Source of the DNA: Terriglobia bacterium
GTDB lineage: Bacteria > Acidobacteriota > Terriglobia > Terriglobales > Acidobacteriaceae
Length of the DNA stretch: 64,000 bases
Direction of reading: 5' to 3'
Assembly (NCBI GenBank): GCA_020072585.1
Contig: JAIQGL010000018.1
Span: 142,376 to 206,375, forward strand
The notes below the pieces were generated by a model. The model searched no databases, was not told the origin of the DNA, and saw only the letters and a program-made list of their open reading frames with translations. Made by a program: the position numbers and the translations under genes. Positions 26,676-36,213 of the stretch are shown piece after piece; position 1 is the stretch's first letter, and each line of letters begins with the position of its first letter.

Positions 26676-29600
26676 ACTCCACTACCTCGTTGGCCTCCAG
26701 GATTGCCAAGCTTCTCTTTCAGGGCCGCTGCCAGCGTCTGGACTGCCGGCGGGAACACCATGTCATAGTGCGATCCATTCACCGTAACGGTTTCAACTGC
26801 CCCCCGCGTCCAGGGCGCCCACCATTGTGGGTCATCGACCAGACTCTGGGCAGCACGGAACAAAACAATGTCCGTCTGCACAGGATTTTCAGGCTGGAAG
26901 CCGTACAGAGCAAGCCCGCTGCTGATGGCCACAGCAATGAAGCGCTTAAGCATAGCCGGCGAGACATCCGGGGGGAGCATACCGGCGCGCTGCGCCATTT
27001 CCTTGAGCGCGTTTACGATTTGCGTGTCGCTCAGACCTTCAAATTGCTTTTCGTCGGCGCGGAAAAACCAGCGAGCAAAGCTGGCCATGGACATCTCTGA
27101 ACCAAAGTCATTCGCGCCCATCGATGGCGGCAGAAGTTGCTCAAGGCTCTTTCCACTTGACGAAGGAATTGCGGAATCGAAAATACCGAGCAATGCAACC
27201 TTGGATCCTGCGCTTTCAAGTTGTCTGGCCACTTCGAAAGCGATAGGGCCGCCAAGAGACCAGCCCGCAATCTGATAGGGGCCTTCCGGTTGTGCAAGAC
27301 GAATGTCCTTTATGTATTCGGCTGCCATGGCCGGGATGGAAGCGAGAGGCTCTTCGCCTTCCTCCAGACCACGACACTGGATACCGAAGACCGTGACTTG
27401 ATCTCCCAAGGCGGCCGCCAGAGCTTGATAGCAAAAGACCGTGCCGCCATGCGGATGCACCAGAAACAAGGGCAGCGTCGATGGATTCCCAGCCTGGAGT
27501 GGAACAAGCCTGCCAGCTGCTTGGCTCAACGGTGATGCATTTTGGCAGCGCTCTCGGATGACGCGGCTCAAGCTGTCAATCGTCTGGTGGTCAAACAACG
27601 TGCGCAAAGGCAGGCTTATTTTGAATTCGCCTTGCAGACGATTGATCAATGAAACGGCCTTGAGCGAATGTCCGCCGCGCTCAAAGAAATTGTCAAAGAC
27701 GCCTACCGCAGAAATATTGAGTTCATCCTTCCACAATTTGGCTACTTTAAACTCCACTTCATCCCGGGGAGGCACAAAGCCGCTGGCATTGCTCTCCGTG
27801 GGTTTTGGCAGCGCCTGGCGATCGACCTTGCCGTTCGCGGTAAGCGGCAATGCAGGCATCTGTACAAACGCATTCGGCACCATGTAAACGGGAAGCTCTT
27901 TCCGCGCGTGGTTACGCAGAATATTTCCATCAACATCGGCATCTCCAACCCAATATGCCAGCAGCCTCTGTGACCCTTGCTCGTCAGAGACAACAACCAC
28001 AACCTGGCGCAATCCTGGAACCCTGGCGAGCGCAGCTTCAATCTCCGTGAGTTCCACGCGATGACCGTGGACCTTGACTTGATTATCCGTGCGCCCCAGA
28101 AAGTCGAGCTCTCCTGCGGAATTCCATCGTCCCAGATCGCCGGTCAGGTAGAGCCGTGCCCCGTCTGCGCGGAACGGATCGGGAACAAAAGTGCGAGCCG
28201 TAGCCGCAGGATTAGCGAGGTAACCCCGTCCCACAACATCTCCAGCGATAGCTATTTGGCCGATGCAGCCCGCAGGCAACGGCCTCAATTCATGGTCCAG
28301 AACATAATGCTGTGCGCCAGCGATTGACTGGCCTACCGGGATGCGAACGGTCGCTTCGGAAAGATCCCGTACAATCTGATGCGTCGTGTCATCCGAGCAT
28401 TCCGTTGCGCCATAAGTATTCACCAGAGCAACGTGTGGAAACCTTTGCGACCAGCGGCGGCTGAGCGGTACCGGTAGAAGTTCCGCGTTGGAAATCAGAT
28501 AACTCAGATTGGGCAGCTTCACCCCGGCTGCCAGTTCATTCAGCATCATCTCTAACAGACTGGGAACAGTTTCCAGGACCGTAATTCCATCCTGCTCCAC
28601 CAGCGCCAGCATCGATCCCGGATGGAAAAGAGCTTCGGGCGGATAGACCACTACACGTCCGCCAGCCACAAGTGCGGCGAAAAATTGCCAGATGGAAATG
28701 TCAAAGCAATGCGAGGCGTTCTGCGCAACAACGCTCTCTTCGTTAAGACCCAGAATATTGACCTTGGCAAGGAGGTGATTCAGCATACCGCGGTGCTCAA
28801 CCATCGCACCTTTGGGGATGCCCGTGGAGCCAGACGTGTGGCACACGTAAGCAAGGTCGCGCAATCCATTGATGACACCAGGATTTGAAACAGGCTGATT
28901 GGTCCAGGTAGCGGGGTTCGAAACACCGCACTCATCTGGGATGTTATGCCAGCAAATTAACTGTGGCGGCTCCGATGCACCTGCAGCCAATTCCCGGCCG
29001 CGCATCACCAGGTCAGCGCTCGTCGCCAGAACATCAATTTTTGCCTTGATAAGAATGCTGTTGATACGCACGTCTGGATGCTCGGGATCAAGCGGCACAA
29101 ACGCAGCACCGGATTTCAAAACGCCGAGCAAGGTAGTAAGCATTTCCAGGCCGCGAGTCCCAAATACCCCAATCCGGGATTCCCGGCCAATACCCTGGTC
29201 ACGTAGCCAGTGCGCCAAACGATTAGCGTTTTGATTGAGTTGTTCATAGCTGAGTTCCGCGCTTCCACAAACAGCTGCCGTGGCGTGGGGTTTTGTCTCC
29301 GCATGGTGCTCAATTCGCGCAACGATTCCCTTGCCTTCGGCGGTAGGCGAGCTGATCGCCCCAGCCAACTCCGTCAAGACCTTTGTACGTTCCGCGCCCG
29401 ATACGATCCCCAATTCTCCAATAGGAGCTTCTGGATTCGCAGCAACCTGGGCCAGCAACTCATTCAAACACTCCTGGATCATTGCCAGAGGCCGGCCTTC
29501 CAGGACTTCCCGGTTGTAGTAGAATCCCAGATGCAGAGCATCCTTACTTTCCAGAATCGTGAGCCACAGGTGATATACACCGGCATGGACAGGACGAAGG

Positions 29601-32600
29601 TCCATGCTCATCCGGAGTTCACCCACGGTGCGATCAAGGTCCCTGACTTGCGAAACTACAACTGGAAATAACGGCCGCTGTGGGTCGCGGTTGATCTGCA
29701 TGCCACGCACGGCTTCGCAAAGCGGGTACTCCAGATGCTCCTGCGCTAGACCAATGGTCTTGTTCACATCACTTAGCACTTGCGTAAATGGCTGTTGGTC
29801 GTCCAGCGTTATGCGCACCGGCACAGCGTGGCCAAAGAAACCCAGAGCCTGGGAAACATGGGCAGGTAGCGATGAAAAAGGAACACCCAACAGCAATTCC
29901 TTCTCGCCTATAATCTTGCGGAGCAAAACTTCAAAAGCCGCCAGCACGGTGCGAAACATCGTAGTCCGGTAGCGTTTGCGGAAAGCTTTCAATCCTTTAA
30001 AGACTTCATCGCGTACTGGCCACTGCGTAAATTCCAATTCAAAGCTGTGGACCGTGCGCGTGTCCTTATCGCTCGGCAGACTCATGGCCGGCAATGGCGC
30101 CTGCAACTGTTGCTGCCAGTAGCCCTGGTGATGTTCCAACAGTCCTTGCTTCAGACGTTCATCCTGCCATGTGGCAAAATCCTGATATTGAAGCTTGAGC
30201 GGCGGCAGTGCGGCAGGCTTTCCGTTCATGAGCGATTCATAGGAAACTGCAAGCTGCTCAAAAAGCTCTGCCATGTAAACGCCATCCAGGATGAGATGGC
30301 TGAACGCAAATATTAAAACGTGCTTGTTTTCCTGTAAGCGCAACAACTCGGTTCGGAAGAGAGGCCCAGCGCCAAAGTCGTATGGCTCACCAATGACCTC
30401 ATAACGTCTCTTCCGCACCGTCTCCGTCTGCTCTTCTTCACTTCTGCCGGAAAGATCCAGCGCGGCGATTGCCACCGGCATTGAGGCGAGCACTTTCTGG
30501 TATGGAACCCCATTGCGCTCCACGAAGATGGTCCGCAACGTGTCATGCCTGTCAACCACAGCTTGCAGTGACTGGCGGAAGAACTCGACATCCAACGGGC
30601 CGGAGAGAGTCACTAGGGCGCCAAGATTGTTGAGTCCAGCTTCGGTGTGAATCTGCCTCTGGAACCACATATCGCGCTGATTAAATGACAGCGGGAACTC
30701 TTCGCGGTCAGTAATCCGCTCCAGCGGGATTTCGCTCTCCGCCCACACCGTCTGGATCTTCGACAGCGGAACATCGGGATTTTTGGCAAGATTCGCGAGG
30801 AAAGCTTTGAACTGGCGGGCCAAACGCTGCGCGGTTTCCACGGCAAAGTGGTCGGCACGGAACAGGAAGCGCCACGTAAGTTTCCCGCCTCCGCCATCGT
30901 GGCAAACCATGCCCAATCCGACCGGTAGTTTCCGTCCGCCCACGCCCGCAGCCATGCTATTGCTCACGTCGACTGGCGTGAACCGCAAACCCTCAATGAC
31001 CTTCGGCTCTGATTGAGGAATATCCGCAAAGAATGCCTGCAGCAAAGGTAGTTGTCCCGCTTCACGCGCTGGAGCCAGGCGCTGCACCAGCAAGTCAAAC
31101 GGATACTCCTGGTGGGCATAAGCTTCCACACAGCTCTGCTTGACCCGCGCCAGGATTTCTGAAAATTTTGGATCGCCGCCAAGGTTGGTGCGCAAGGCAA
31201 CAACGTTGACGAAGAGCCCGATCAAAGGCTCGATATCAGGATGGTCACGGCCGGCCGTGGTGCTTCCTAAAAGGATATCGCTCTGCCCGGTGATGCGGGA
31301 AAGAAACGCCTTAAACAAAGCCAGTTTCACCATGAATGGCGTGGCGTCCTGTGCCTGAGCAATCCGGACCAGTTGCTCCGCCAGTTCGGGCCCGCTCTCA
31401 ATTACCTCATTCAACAAGTCAGTTTCTCGCTTGCCGTTTTGCGAAGTCTCCATTGGCAGCTTTAGCTTGGGAATCTCACCGCTCAGGCGTCCCAGCCAAT
31501 AGCGTTCTGATTCCGCAAGTTTGCCGCCTTCAATTCTTTCTTTCTGCCAGACAGCGAAATCAGCGTAACGTATACGAACTTCCGGCAAGTTCGGACGTTG
31601 TTTCCGGCAAGCAGCCGAATAGAGCTCCATGAGGTCGCGCCAAACAACCTGGCCTGACCACTCATCGCTGAGAATGTGATGGATCGCAAGAATAAAAACG
31701 TGTTTATCTTCCGCGAGCTTGACCAGCAGTGCGCCCACCGGTGGGACTTCCAGGTCAGAAAGCCACTTAGGCACCTCGTCCTGGAGATGCTTCATGGTCT
31801 GTGTCTGCTCATCCTGTCCCAGAGCGGAAAGATCATGGAAAGGAACGGTCAGAATATTCTCTGAGATGCGTTGGACCGGCTCGTCTGCTACCAGCGTAAA
31901 GCTGGTGCGCAAAATTTCCTGCCGCTCCACCAGAGCATGAAAGGCCTGTTCAAAAGCGGGCTGATTCAGCGGGCCATCCAGCACAATGTAGTCAGCCGTG
32001 TGATAAAAGCGGTCGTCGGGATCGAGACGGTGGAGGAACCAAAGCCTCCTTTGCGCATGAGAAACGGGATAATGTTTCCTCTTCTGAAGCCGGGGAATAC
32101 CAGGGCCAGCTTGAGTTGCCCCTTTCGCGAGAGCGGCTATGGCACGGGCCTGCGCTTCCAGCCCGGTATTTGCAAAAATGGTCTTGAGTGGGACATTGAT
32201 CCCCAACCGCTGTGAAAGCCGCGAACGTATTTGAATGGTATTGAGCGAGTGTCCGCCGAGATCAAAGAAGTCGTCATTGAGACCTGCCTGGCTAACCTCC
32301 AGCACTTCTTGCCACACCTGAGCCACCAGCTTTTCAATCTCAGTAACGGGCGCAATGTACCCACCAGGAGCGCATCTTTCCGCACTCACTTGATCAACCG
32401 GCTTTGCCACTAGCTCCAGGCTTCCATCCCACTTCCAGCGGCCCTGCTGGCCGGTCAGGTATAGCTGGCTGCTTTCAGTCGGTGCAAATGGATTGGAAAC
32501 AAATTTCTCAGCATCGCCAGATGCTTCATCTACGCCGCTGATCGCAATCTCGCCAATACAGCCCACGGGCGCCAAACGTTGCTGTTGCTCAAAGAGGAAC

Positions 32601-34030
32601 AATGCAGTGCCTGAATCTAGTTTTGTTATTCCCAGGCTTTGCCACAATCCCTGGTTAGCCAAAGCAGCACCTTGCGCAAAAGCCAAGACACGAGTGAGCT
32701 CATTCGCCGGTAAAATATCGAGTTCAGCCACCAGTCCGTGAGGCTTGGCCACCATATCTTCAACAAGCTGGTGGAACGAAGCCAACAAGCACTCTACGGT
32801 TTCGGGGTCGAATATTCCTTTCTGGAAGTGAATCGAAATTCGCAGCGATTCTCCCTGTGCCACTTCTACCGTCAAGACGGCATGTGCATTTTCTCTCGCC
32901 TGACCAGAAAGGAACTGCAAATCCGTGGTGGTGGGTCTGGCCGTGGAGGCCTGCTCTTTGAAAACGGTATTAAAGAGTTTCTTTGGCGAAGCGCCCCCAA
33001 CCTGGCTCAGCGGCAAAAAGTTGTAGCGGTTGACATTGATGATCTGCTGCTGCAAAGAATGCAGCAGCTTTGTAACTGTTTCGCCGGTCTGCGTCTGGAC
33101 CCGCACAGGCAGCGTATGCGCGAACTTGCCGGCAATTCTTTGATTGCCAGCCAACCCCGAAGCGCGGCCATCCAGATTCAATCCAAAAGTGACATCGGAC
33201 GCGCCAGTATACCGGGCCAACAGGATCGCCCATGCTCCCTGAAGAACGACTGGAACACTCACGCCAGATTGCGCGGCCAATGCCTCTACTGCCAAAGTTA
33301 AATTGGAGCTGAAAGTGCAATCACACTGTACGTATGCTCTCTCTTCTGCGCCCTGGGAATGATCTGGTGTAAAGTGTGTGATCGATGCCCCATCGAGATG
33401 CTGCTCCCAATAGCGTAGTGCCTCGTCTGAATCCTGCCGCTTCAGCCACAGAATGAAATCTTTAATGGTGGGCGTGTCCTGCTCTGATGGAACACTTTCT
33501 CTCGTCAGGGCCTCATAGATGGCTGAAACTTCCAGACGAAGCATCCCCACGGACTGGCGATCCACGAGAATGGGATGAAATGTCAGAAGCGTCTTGAATG
33601 CGCTATCCGACAGACGAAACACATTGACACGGAAAAGCGGTCCTTTGCCAAGATCGAACGGGACCATGAGTTCCTGACGAATGACACGCTGGAGAACTTC
33701 CTGCTGCCTGGCCGCAGGCTCATGGTTAAGGTTGTGGAGAGCTACCGAGACGCGCGAGCTGGCGCGGATGATCTGCACCGTCTGCTTACGGGCCTGGCGA
33801 AACAAGGTGCGCAAAATCGGATGACGCTGGGCCAGCAAGTCCCATGAGCGCTTGAGCACCTCATCATTCAGTGGCCAGTCATTGCTCCAGAGCGCCTGCT
33901 CAACGTACTCCGCATGATTAGGATCTGAGAATATCTCCTGCTGAAGCGGAGAGAGCGCACAAATATCATCAACACTGCCGGGGGCAGCGGTGGTGTTTAC
34001 CGCAGCGCCACTTACAAGACTGCTGCTCAC
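26672..34030 (-). CDS. Nonribosomal peptide synthetase 2: C*-(A remnant)-T-C-C-A-T-TE
   Basis: 2452 residues; GTG start with AAGGAGGG four bases upstream. C1 (to about 435) reads HPILVDR (about 151), so the catalytic second His is Pro and it is probably inactive. Residues about 443-554 are an A-domain stump (APVGCIGEIAISG, LYLTGQQGRWKWDGSLEL). T1 has GGHSLN (about 590). C2 has HHILSDE (about 783); C3 has SHLILDG (about 1243). The full A domain (about 1570-2060) has CHTSGSTGIPKG and CFDISIW (about 1775), with code D-I-W-E-I-N-T-D-D, diaminobutyrate-like. T2 has GGHSLK (about 2117); TE has GWSLGG (about 2255) and SHYDMVF. The TE marks it as the terminal synthetase. T1 has no adjacent loader and C2-C3 are in tandem, so T1 must be charged in trans or be bypassed. 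Confidence 0.87.
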   Translation of the reverse strand: MSSSLVSGAAVNTTAAPGSVDDICALSPLQQEIFSDPNHAEYVEQALWSNDWPLNDEVLKRSWDLLAQRHPILRTLFRQARKQTVQIIRASSRVSVALHNLNHEPAARQQEVLQRVIRQELMVPFDLGKGPLFRVNVFRLSDSAFKTLLTFHPILVDRQSVGMLRLEVSAIYEALTRESVPSEQDTPTIKDFILWLKRQDSDEALRYWEQHLDGASITHFTPDHSQGAEERAYVQCDCTFSSNLTLAVEALAAQSGVSVPVVLQGAWAILLARYTGASDVTFGLNLDGRASGLAGNQRIAGKFAHTLPVRVQTQTGETVTKLLHSLQQQIINVNRYNFLPLSQVGGASPKKLFNTVFKEQASTARPTTTDLQFLSGQARENAHAVLTVEVAQGESLRISIHFQKGIFDPETVECLLASFHQLVEDMVAKPHGLVAELDILPANELTRVLAFAQGAALANQGLWQSLGITKLDSGTALFLFEQQQRLAPVGCIGEIAISGVDEASGDAEKFVSNPFAPTESSQLYLTGQQGRWKWDGSLELVAKPVDQVSAERCAPGGYIAPVTEIEKLVAQVWQEVLEVSQAGLNDDFFDLGGHSLNTIQIRSRLSQRLGINVPLKTIFANTGLEAQARAIAALAKGATQAGPGIPRLQKRKHYPVSHAQRRLWFLHRLDPDDRFYHTADYIVLDGPLNQPAFEQAFHALVERQEILRTSFTLVADEPVQRISENILTVPFHDLSALGQDEQTQTMKHLQDEVPKWLSDLEVPPVGALLVKLAEDKHVFILAIHHILSDEWSGQVVWRDLMELYSAACRKQRPNLPEVRIRYADFAVWQKERIEGGKLAESERYWLGRLSGEIPKLKLPMETSQNGKRETDLLNEVIESGPELAEQLVRIAQAQDATPFMVKLALFKAFLSRITGQSDILLGSTTAGRDHPDIEPLIGLFVNVVALRTNLGGDPKFSEILARVKQSCVEAYAHQEYPFDLLVQRLAPAREAGQLPLLQAFFADIPQSEPKVIEGLRFTPVDVSNSMAAGVGGRKLPVGLGMVCHDGGGGKLTWRFLFRADHFAVETAQRLARQFKAFLANLAKNPDVPLSKIQTVWAESEIPLERITDREEFPLSFNQRDMWFQRQIHTEAGLNNLGALVTLSGPLDVEFFRQSLQAVVDRHDTLRTIFVERNGVPYQKVLASMPVAIAALDLSGRSEEEQTETVRKRRYEVIGEPYDFGAGPLFRTELLRLQENKHVLIFAFSHLILDGVYMAELFEQLAVSYESLMNGKPAALPPLKLQYQDFATWQDERLKQGLLEHHQGYWQQQLQAPLPAMSLPSDKDTRTVHSFELEFTQWPVRDEVFKGLKAFRKRYRTTMFRTVLAAFEVLLRKIIGEKELLLGVPFSSLPAHVSQALGFFGHAVPVRITLDDQQPFTQVLSDVNKTIGLAQEHLEYPLCEAVRGMQINRDPQRPLFPVVVSQVRDLDRTVGELRMSMDLRPVHAGVYHLWLTILESKDALHLGFYYNREVLEGRPLAMIQECLNELLAQVAANPEAPIGELGIVSGAERTKVLTELAGAISSPTAEGKGIVARIEHHAETKPHATAAVCGSAELSYEQLNQNANRLAHWLRDQGIGRESRIGVFGTRGLEMLTTLLGVLKSGAAFVPLDPEHPDVRINSILIKAKIDVLATSADLVMRGRELAAGASEPPQLICWHNIPDECGVSNPATWTNQPVSNPGVINGLRDLAYVCHTSGSTGIPKGAMVEHRGMLNHLLAKVNILGLNEESVVAQNASHCFDISIWQFFAALVAGGRVVVYPPEALFHPGSMLALVEQDGITVLETVPSLLEMMLNELAAGVKLPNLSYLISNAELLPVPLSRRWSQRFPHVALVNTYGATECSDDTTHQIVRDLSEATVRIPVGQSIAGAQHYVLDHELRPLPAGCIGQIAIAGDVVGRGYLANPAATARTFVPDPFRADGARLYLTGDLGRWNSAGELDFLGRTDNQVKVHGHRVELTEIEAALARVPGLRQVVVVVSDEQGSQRLLAYWVGDADVDGNILRNHARKELPVYMVPNAFVQMPALPLTANGKVDRQALPKPTESNASGFVPPRDEVEFKVAKLWKDELNISAVGVFDNFFERGGHSLKAVSLINRLQGEFKISLPLRTLFDHQTIDSLSRVIRERCQNASPLSQAAGRLVPLQAGNPSTLPLFLVHPHGGTVFCYQALAAALGDQVTVFGIQCRGLEEGEEPLASIPAMAAEYIKDIRLAQPEGPYQIAGWSLGGPIAFEVARQLESAGSKVALLGIFDSAIPSSSGKSLEQLLPPSMGANDFGSEMSMASFARWFFRADEKQFEGLSDTQIVNALKEMAQRAGMLPPDVSPAMLKRFIAVAISSGLALYGFQPENPVQTDIVLFRAAQSLVDDPQWWAPWTRGAVETVTVNGSHYDMVFPPAVQTLAAALKEKLGNPGGQRGSGV

Positions 34031-34077
34031 AAGCCCTCCTTTATTACAACGCCAGTTTCATTTTCCGGCCATTCATC

Positions 34078-35559
34078 TCAAGTGTTCCTCGGCTGGCCTG
34101 CCCGCTGAACCGTAACTTCCGCCACAGAATTACCCGCAGCCGCCGCTTTTGCTTTTTCAGACAGCCAAAAAGCATCCTGCTGATCTTCCGGCAGCATTAA
34201 TTGCGATACCGGAACGTCCGGCTGGGCGACCACCCGTTGCACAGTCTTCTCCACCCAGTCCGCCCACTCGCGCGCACGAGTGCGGTCAAAAAGTTCATGA
34301 GAGTAGGCAAGAATGACTTCAAGATCATCGTCTCTCTCCATAACTCCCAGCCACAGATCGTGGATGCTGGCGGTTACGTAGATCGAGCCGGTAAGATGCA
34401 GATCTCCAAGTGACCAATCCAGCTCGCCGAGCTGCGTAACCACGATTGGGCTCAGTGGCTGCATGGCATGCCGGCGATTTTTCAGTTTGCGCGTTAACTG
34501 CCGCACGGGGAATTCCCGGTTGGCCGAGACATTTCTCACCTGCAAGTCCACCGCACGCAACAGGTCAAGGAAGGTCTCTTCTCTATCGACCTTGAACCGC
34601 ACCGGCAATAGATTGGCAAAAAAGCCAATCGAATGGCCCATCTCACGCGGGCGTGTGGAAAAATCAATGTCGAGCATCAGCTCACCGGTTTCACTCATCC
34701 GGGAAAAAAATAGAGTGAACGTGGCCAGCATCACGCGAAATAAAGTCGTGCGTGCCTGTCTCCCAATCTCGCGCAACCTCTTCACGATTCCGGTGTTCAA
34801 ATTGAGCGCAACCTGCGATCTGACGACGCGGGGGAACGGGACAGTGGAATCCGTGGGCAGATCAAGTTCGGGGAGCGGCTCCTGGAGCTGCTCGCGCCAA
34901 AAGCTGGTTGTGTCCGCCATCAGTCCCCGGCTCCAGCGCTCTTGTTGCCAGACACAGAAGTCGCCATACTGCAGGCCAGGCTTGGGAGGCAGAGCTTCTC
35001 CGCGGCGCAGCAAATCATAGGCCGTAACAATTTCTTTCATGAACTGGCCACTGTAGAACGCATCCAGAAGCAGATGATGAAACCCGACAATGAAGTAATG
35101 TTGATCATCGCTGGCGCGCAACAGTCCGGCGCGAAACAAGGGACCGGCGGCGAGGTCGTAAACGGGATCGGCCAACTCTGACAAGAGTGTCCAGACTCTA
35201 TTTTCGCGATCACGCGTTGACAAACCTGATGGCAGGTCCTGGACCGCGCATTCCACCTTCACGTCCATGACCTGCTGCACAGGAACATCGTCAGCGACAA
35301 TGAAAATGGTCCGCAAGATCTCATGACGATCCACTGTGTTCTGAATCGCTTGAGTAAAAACTGCAACATCAAGAGGGCCGGCGACGCTCATCTTGGCGCC
35401 CAGGTTCCACAAGCTGGATTCCGAATCGAGTTGCGCCTGAAACCACATGTGCTGCTGGTTCAGTGACAGCGGATATTCCCTGCGGCCCGCGTGTCTTTCC
35501 AGCACAGGCATTGTGGTCTCTACCTGAATGTTTCCATTTGATTGACTATGCGAATTCAT
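34078..35559 (-). CDS. Free-standing NRPS condensation domain
   Basis: 493 residues containing one condensation domain: YPLSLNQQHMWFQAQL at the start, active site HHLLLDA (about 165-171, both His present) and later RFKVDREETFLDLLR. No carrier or adenylation domain is attached. Free-standing C domains often do the lipo-initiation step, join parallel assembly lines or release chains onto free amines. Here it could transfer the FAS-derived acyl group to the first amino acid, or serve the unloaded T1 of NRPS2. It is 47 bp upstream of NRPS2 in the same operon. Confidence 0.83.
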   Translation of the reverse strand: MNSHSQSNGNIQVETTMPVLERHAGRREYPLSLNQQHMWFQAQLDSESSLWNLGAKMSVAGPLDVAVFTQAIQNTVDRHEILRTIFIVADDVPVQQVMDVKVECAVQDLPSGLSTRDRENRVWTLLSELADPVYDLAAGPLFRAGLLRASDDQHYFIVGFHHLLLDAFYSGQFMKEIVTAYDLLRRGEALPPKPGLQYGDFCVWQQERWSRGLMADTTSFWREQLQEPLPELDLPTDSTVPFPRVVRSQVALNLNTGIVKRLREIGRQARTTLFRVMLATFTLFFSRMSETGELMLDIDFSTRPREMGHSIGFFANLLPVRFKVDREETFLDLLRAVDLQVRNVSANREFPVRQLTRKLKNRRHAMQPLSPIVVTQLGELDWSLGDLHLTGSIYVTASIHDLWLGVMERDDDLEVILAYSHELFDRTRAREWADWVEKTVQRVVAQPDVPVSQLMLPEDQQDAFWLSEKAKAAAAGNSVAEVTVQRAGQPRNT

Positions 35560-35662
35560 GCTGCACCTTGCTGAAAACCGACGTTCGTTCTAATGATCTT
35601 CATGGATAGCGCTAGTCTTCCTTGGCCTGGGCCGTCCCCGCACGGCGCGGACGGCCCAGAAT

Positions 35663-35875
35663 TTAAGCAAGATATGTTGGTTGCCTCGCGCTCAGTGGAC
35701 GCATATCTGTCCATACCTCGCTGATATACGCCAGGCATTCATCCAGGCTTCCTGTTTTGGGCACTGCTTCCCATCCCAGTGGCAGTTGGCGGATGGCCAG
35801 CCAAATTGAATACTGCTCCTCTGTGTTGCGAACGACCATGTAGGTCAGGTTGTTTTCAGGAGTCTTATAGTCCAT
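35663..35875 (-). CDS. MbtH-like protein
   Basis: 70 residues beginning MDYKTPENNLTYMVV, with the family's conserved W residues in QYSIWLA and LPLGWEAV, and SLDECLAYISEVWTDMRP. MbtH-like proteins bind adenylation domains and are often needed for their folding or activity. The ATG at 35875 has AAGGAGGGG just upstream; the open frame continues to 36292 without homology. It is the only such gene seen and may serve all three synthetases. Confidence 0.92.
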   Translation of the reverse strand: MDYKTPENNLTYMVVRNTEEQYSIWLAIRQLPLGWEAVPKTGSLDECLAYISEVWTDMRPLSARQPTYLA

Positions 35876-36213
35876 AGCCCCTCCTTCGCCTTTGGTGAAA
35901 TTGCTTAGTGTCCACCACCGGACTCGCTGTCCGATGACATGTAACTCAATGCACGTTCCATTCCAACCTGCATACCTCCAGTTTTGCTGCAATTTCCTAG
36001 CGATTTGTTTAGCCAACATCTCTAAAGCCAATGAAAAGACCGCAGGTGGACTTAAGTCCTTACCAGACAGTCCCGAAATTGGGTCTGAATGTTGGGCGGA
36101 GATGAACATGCTGAGGGGCAAAACGCTAAGAATTGGTAGCCTATTGCGTTTCTTGCCGTCGCGCTGAACTCCAACTGGAAGGTGTTCCATTTGGGACTGT
36201 GAGATAGGTTGGC
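35876..36213 (-). other. Untranslated stretch between glycosyltransferase and mbtH-like genes
   Basis: 338 bp without a recognisable gene, although the mbtH frame stays open through it. TGTCCACCACCGGACT at 35909-35924 matches the enhancer dyad TGTCCA-N4-TGGACA at ten of twelve positions. No well-spaced -24/-12 element was found beside it. This could be chance or the site of an internal promoter. Confidence 0.3.
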
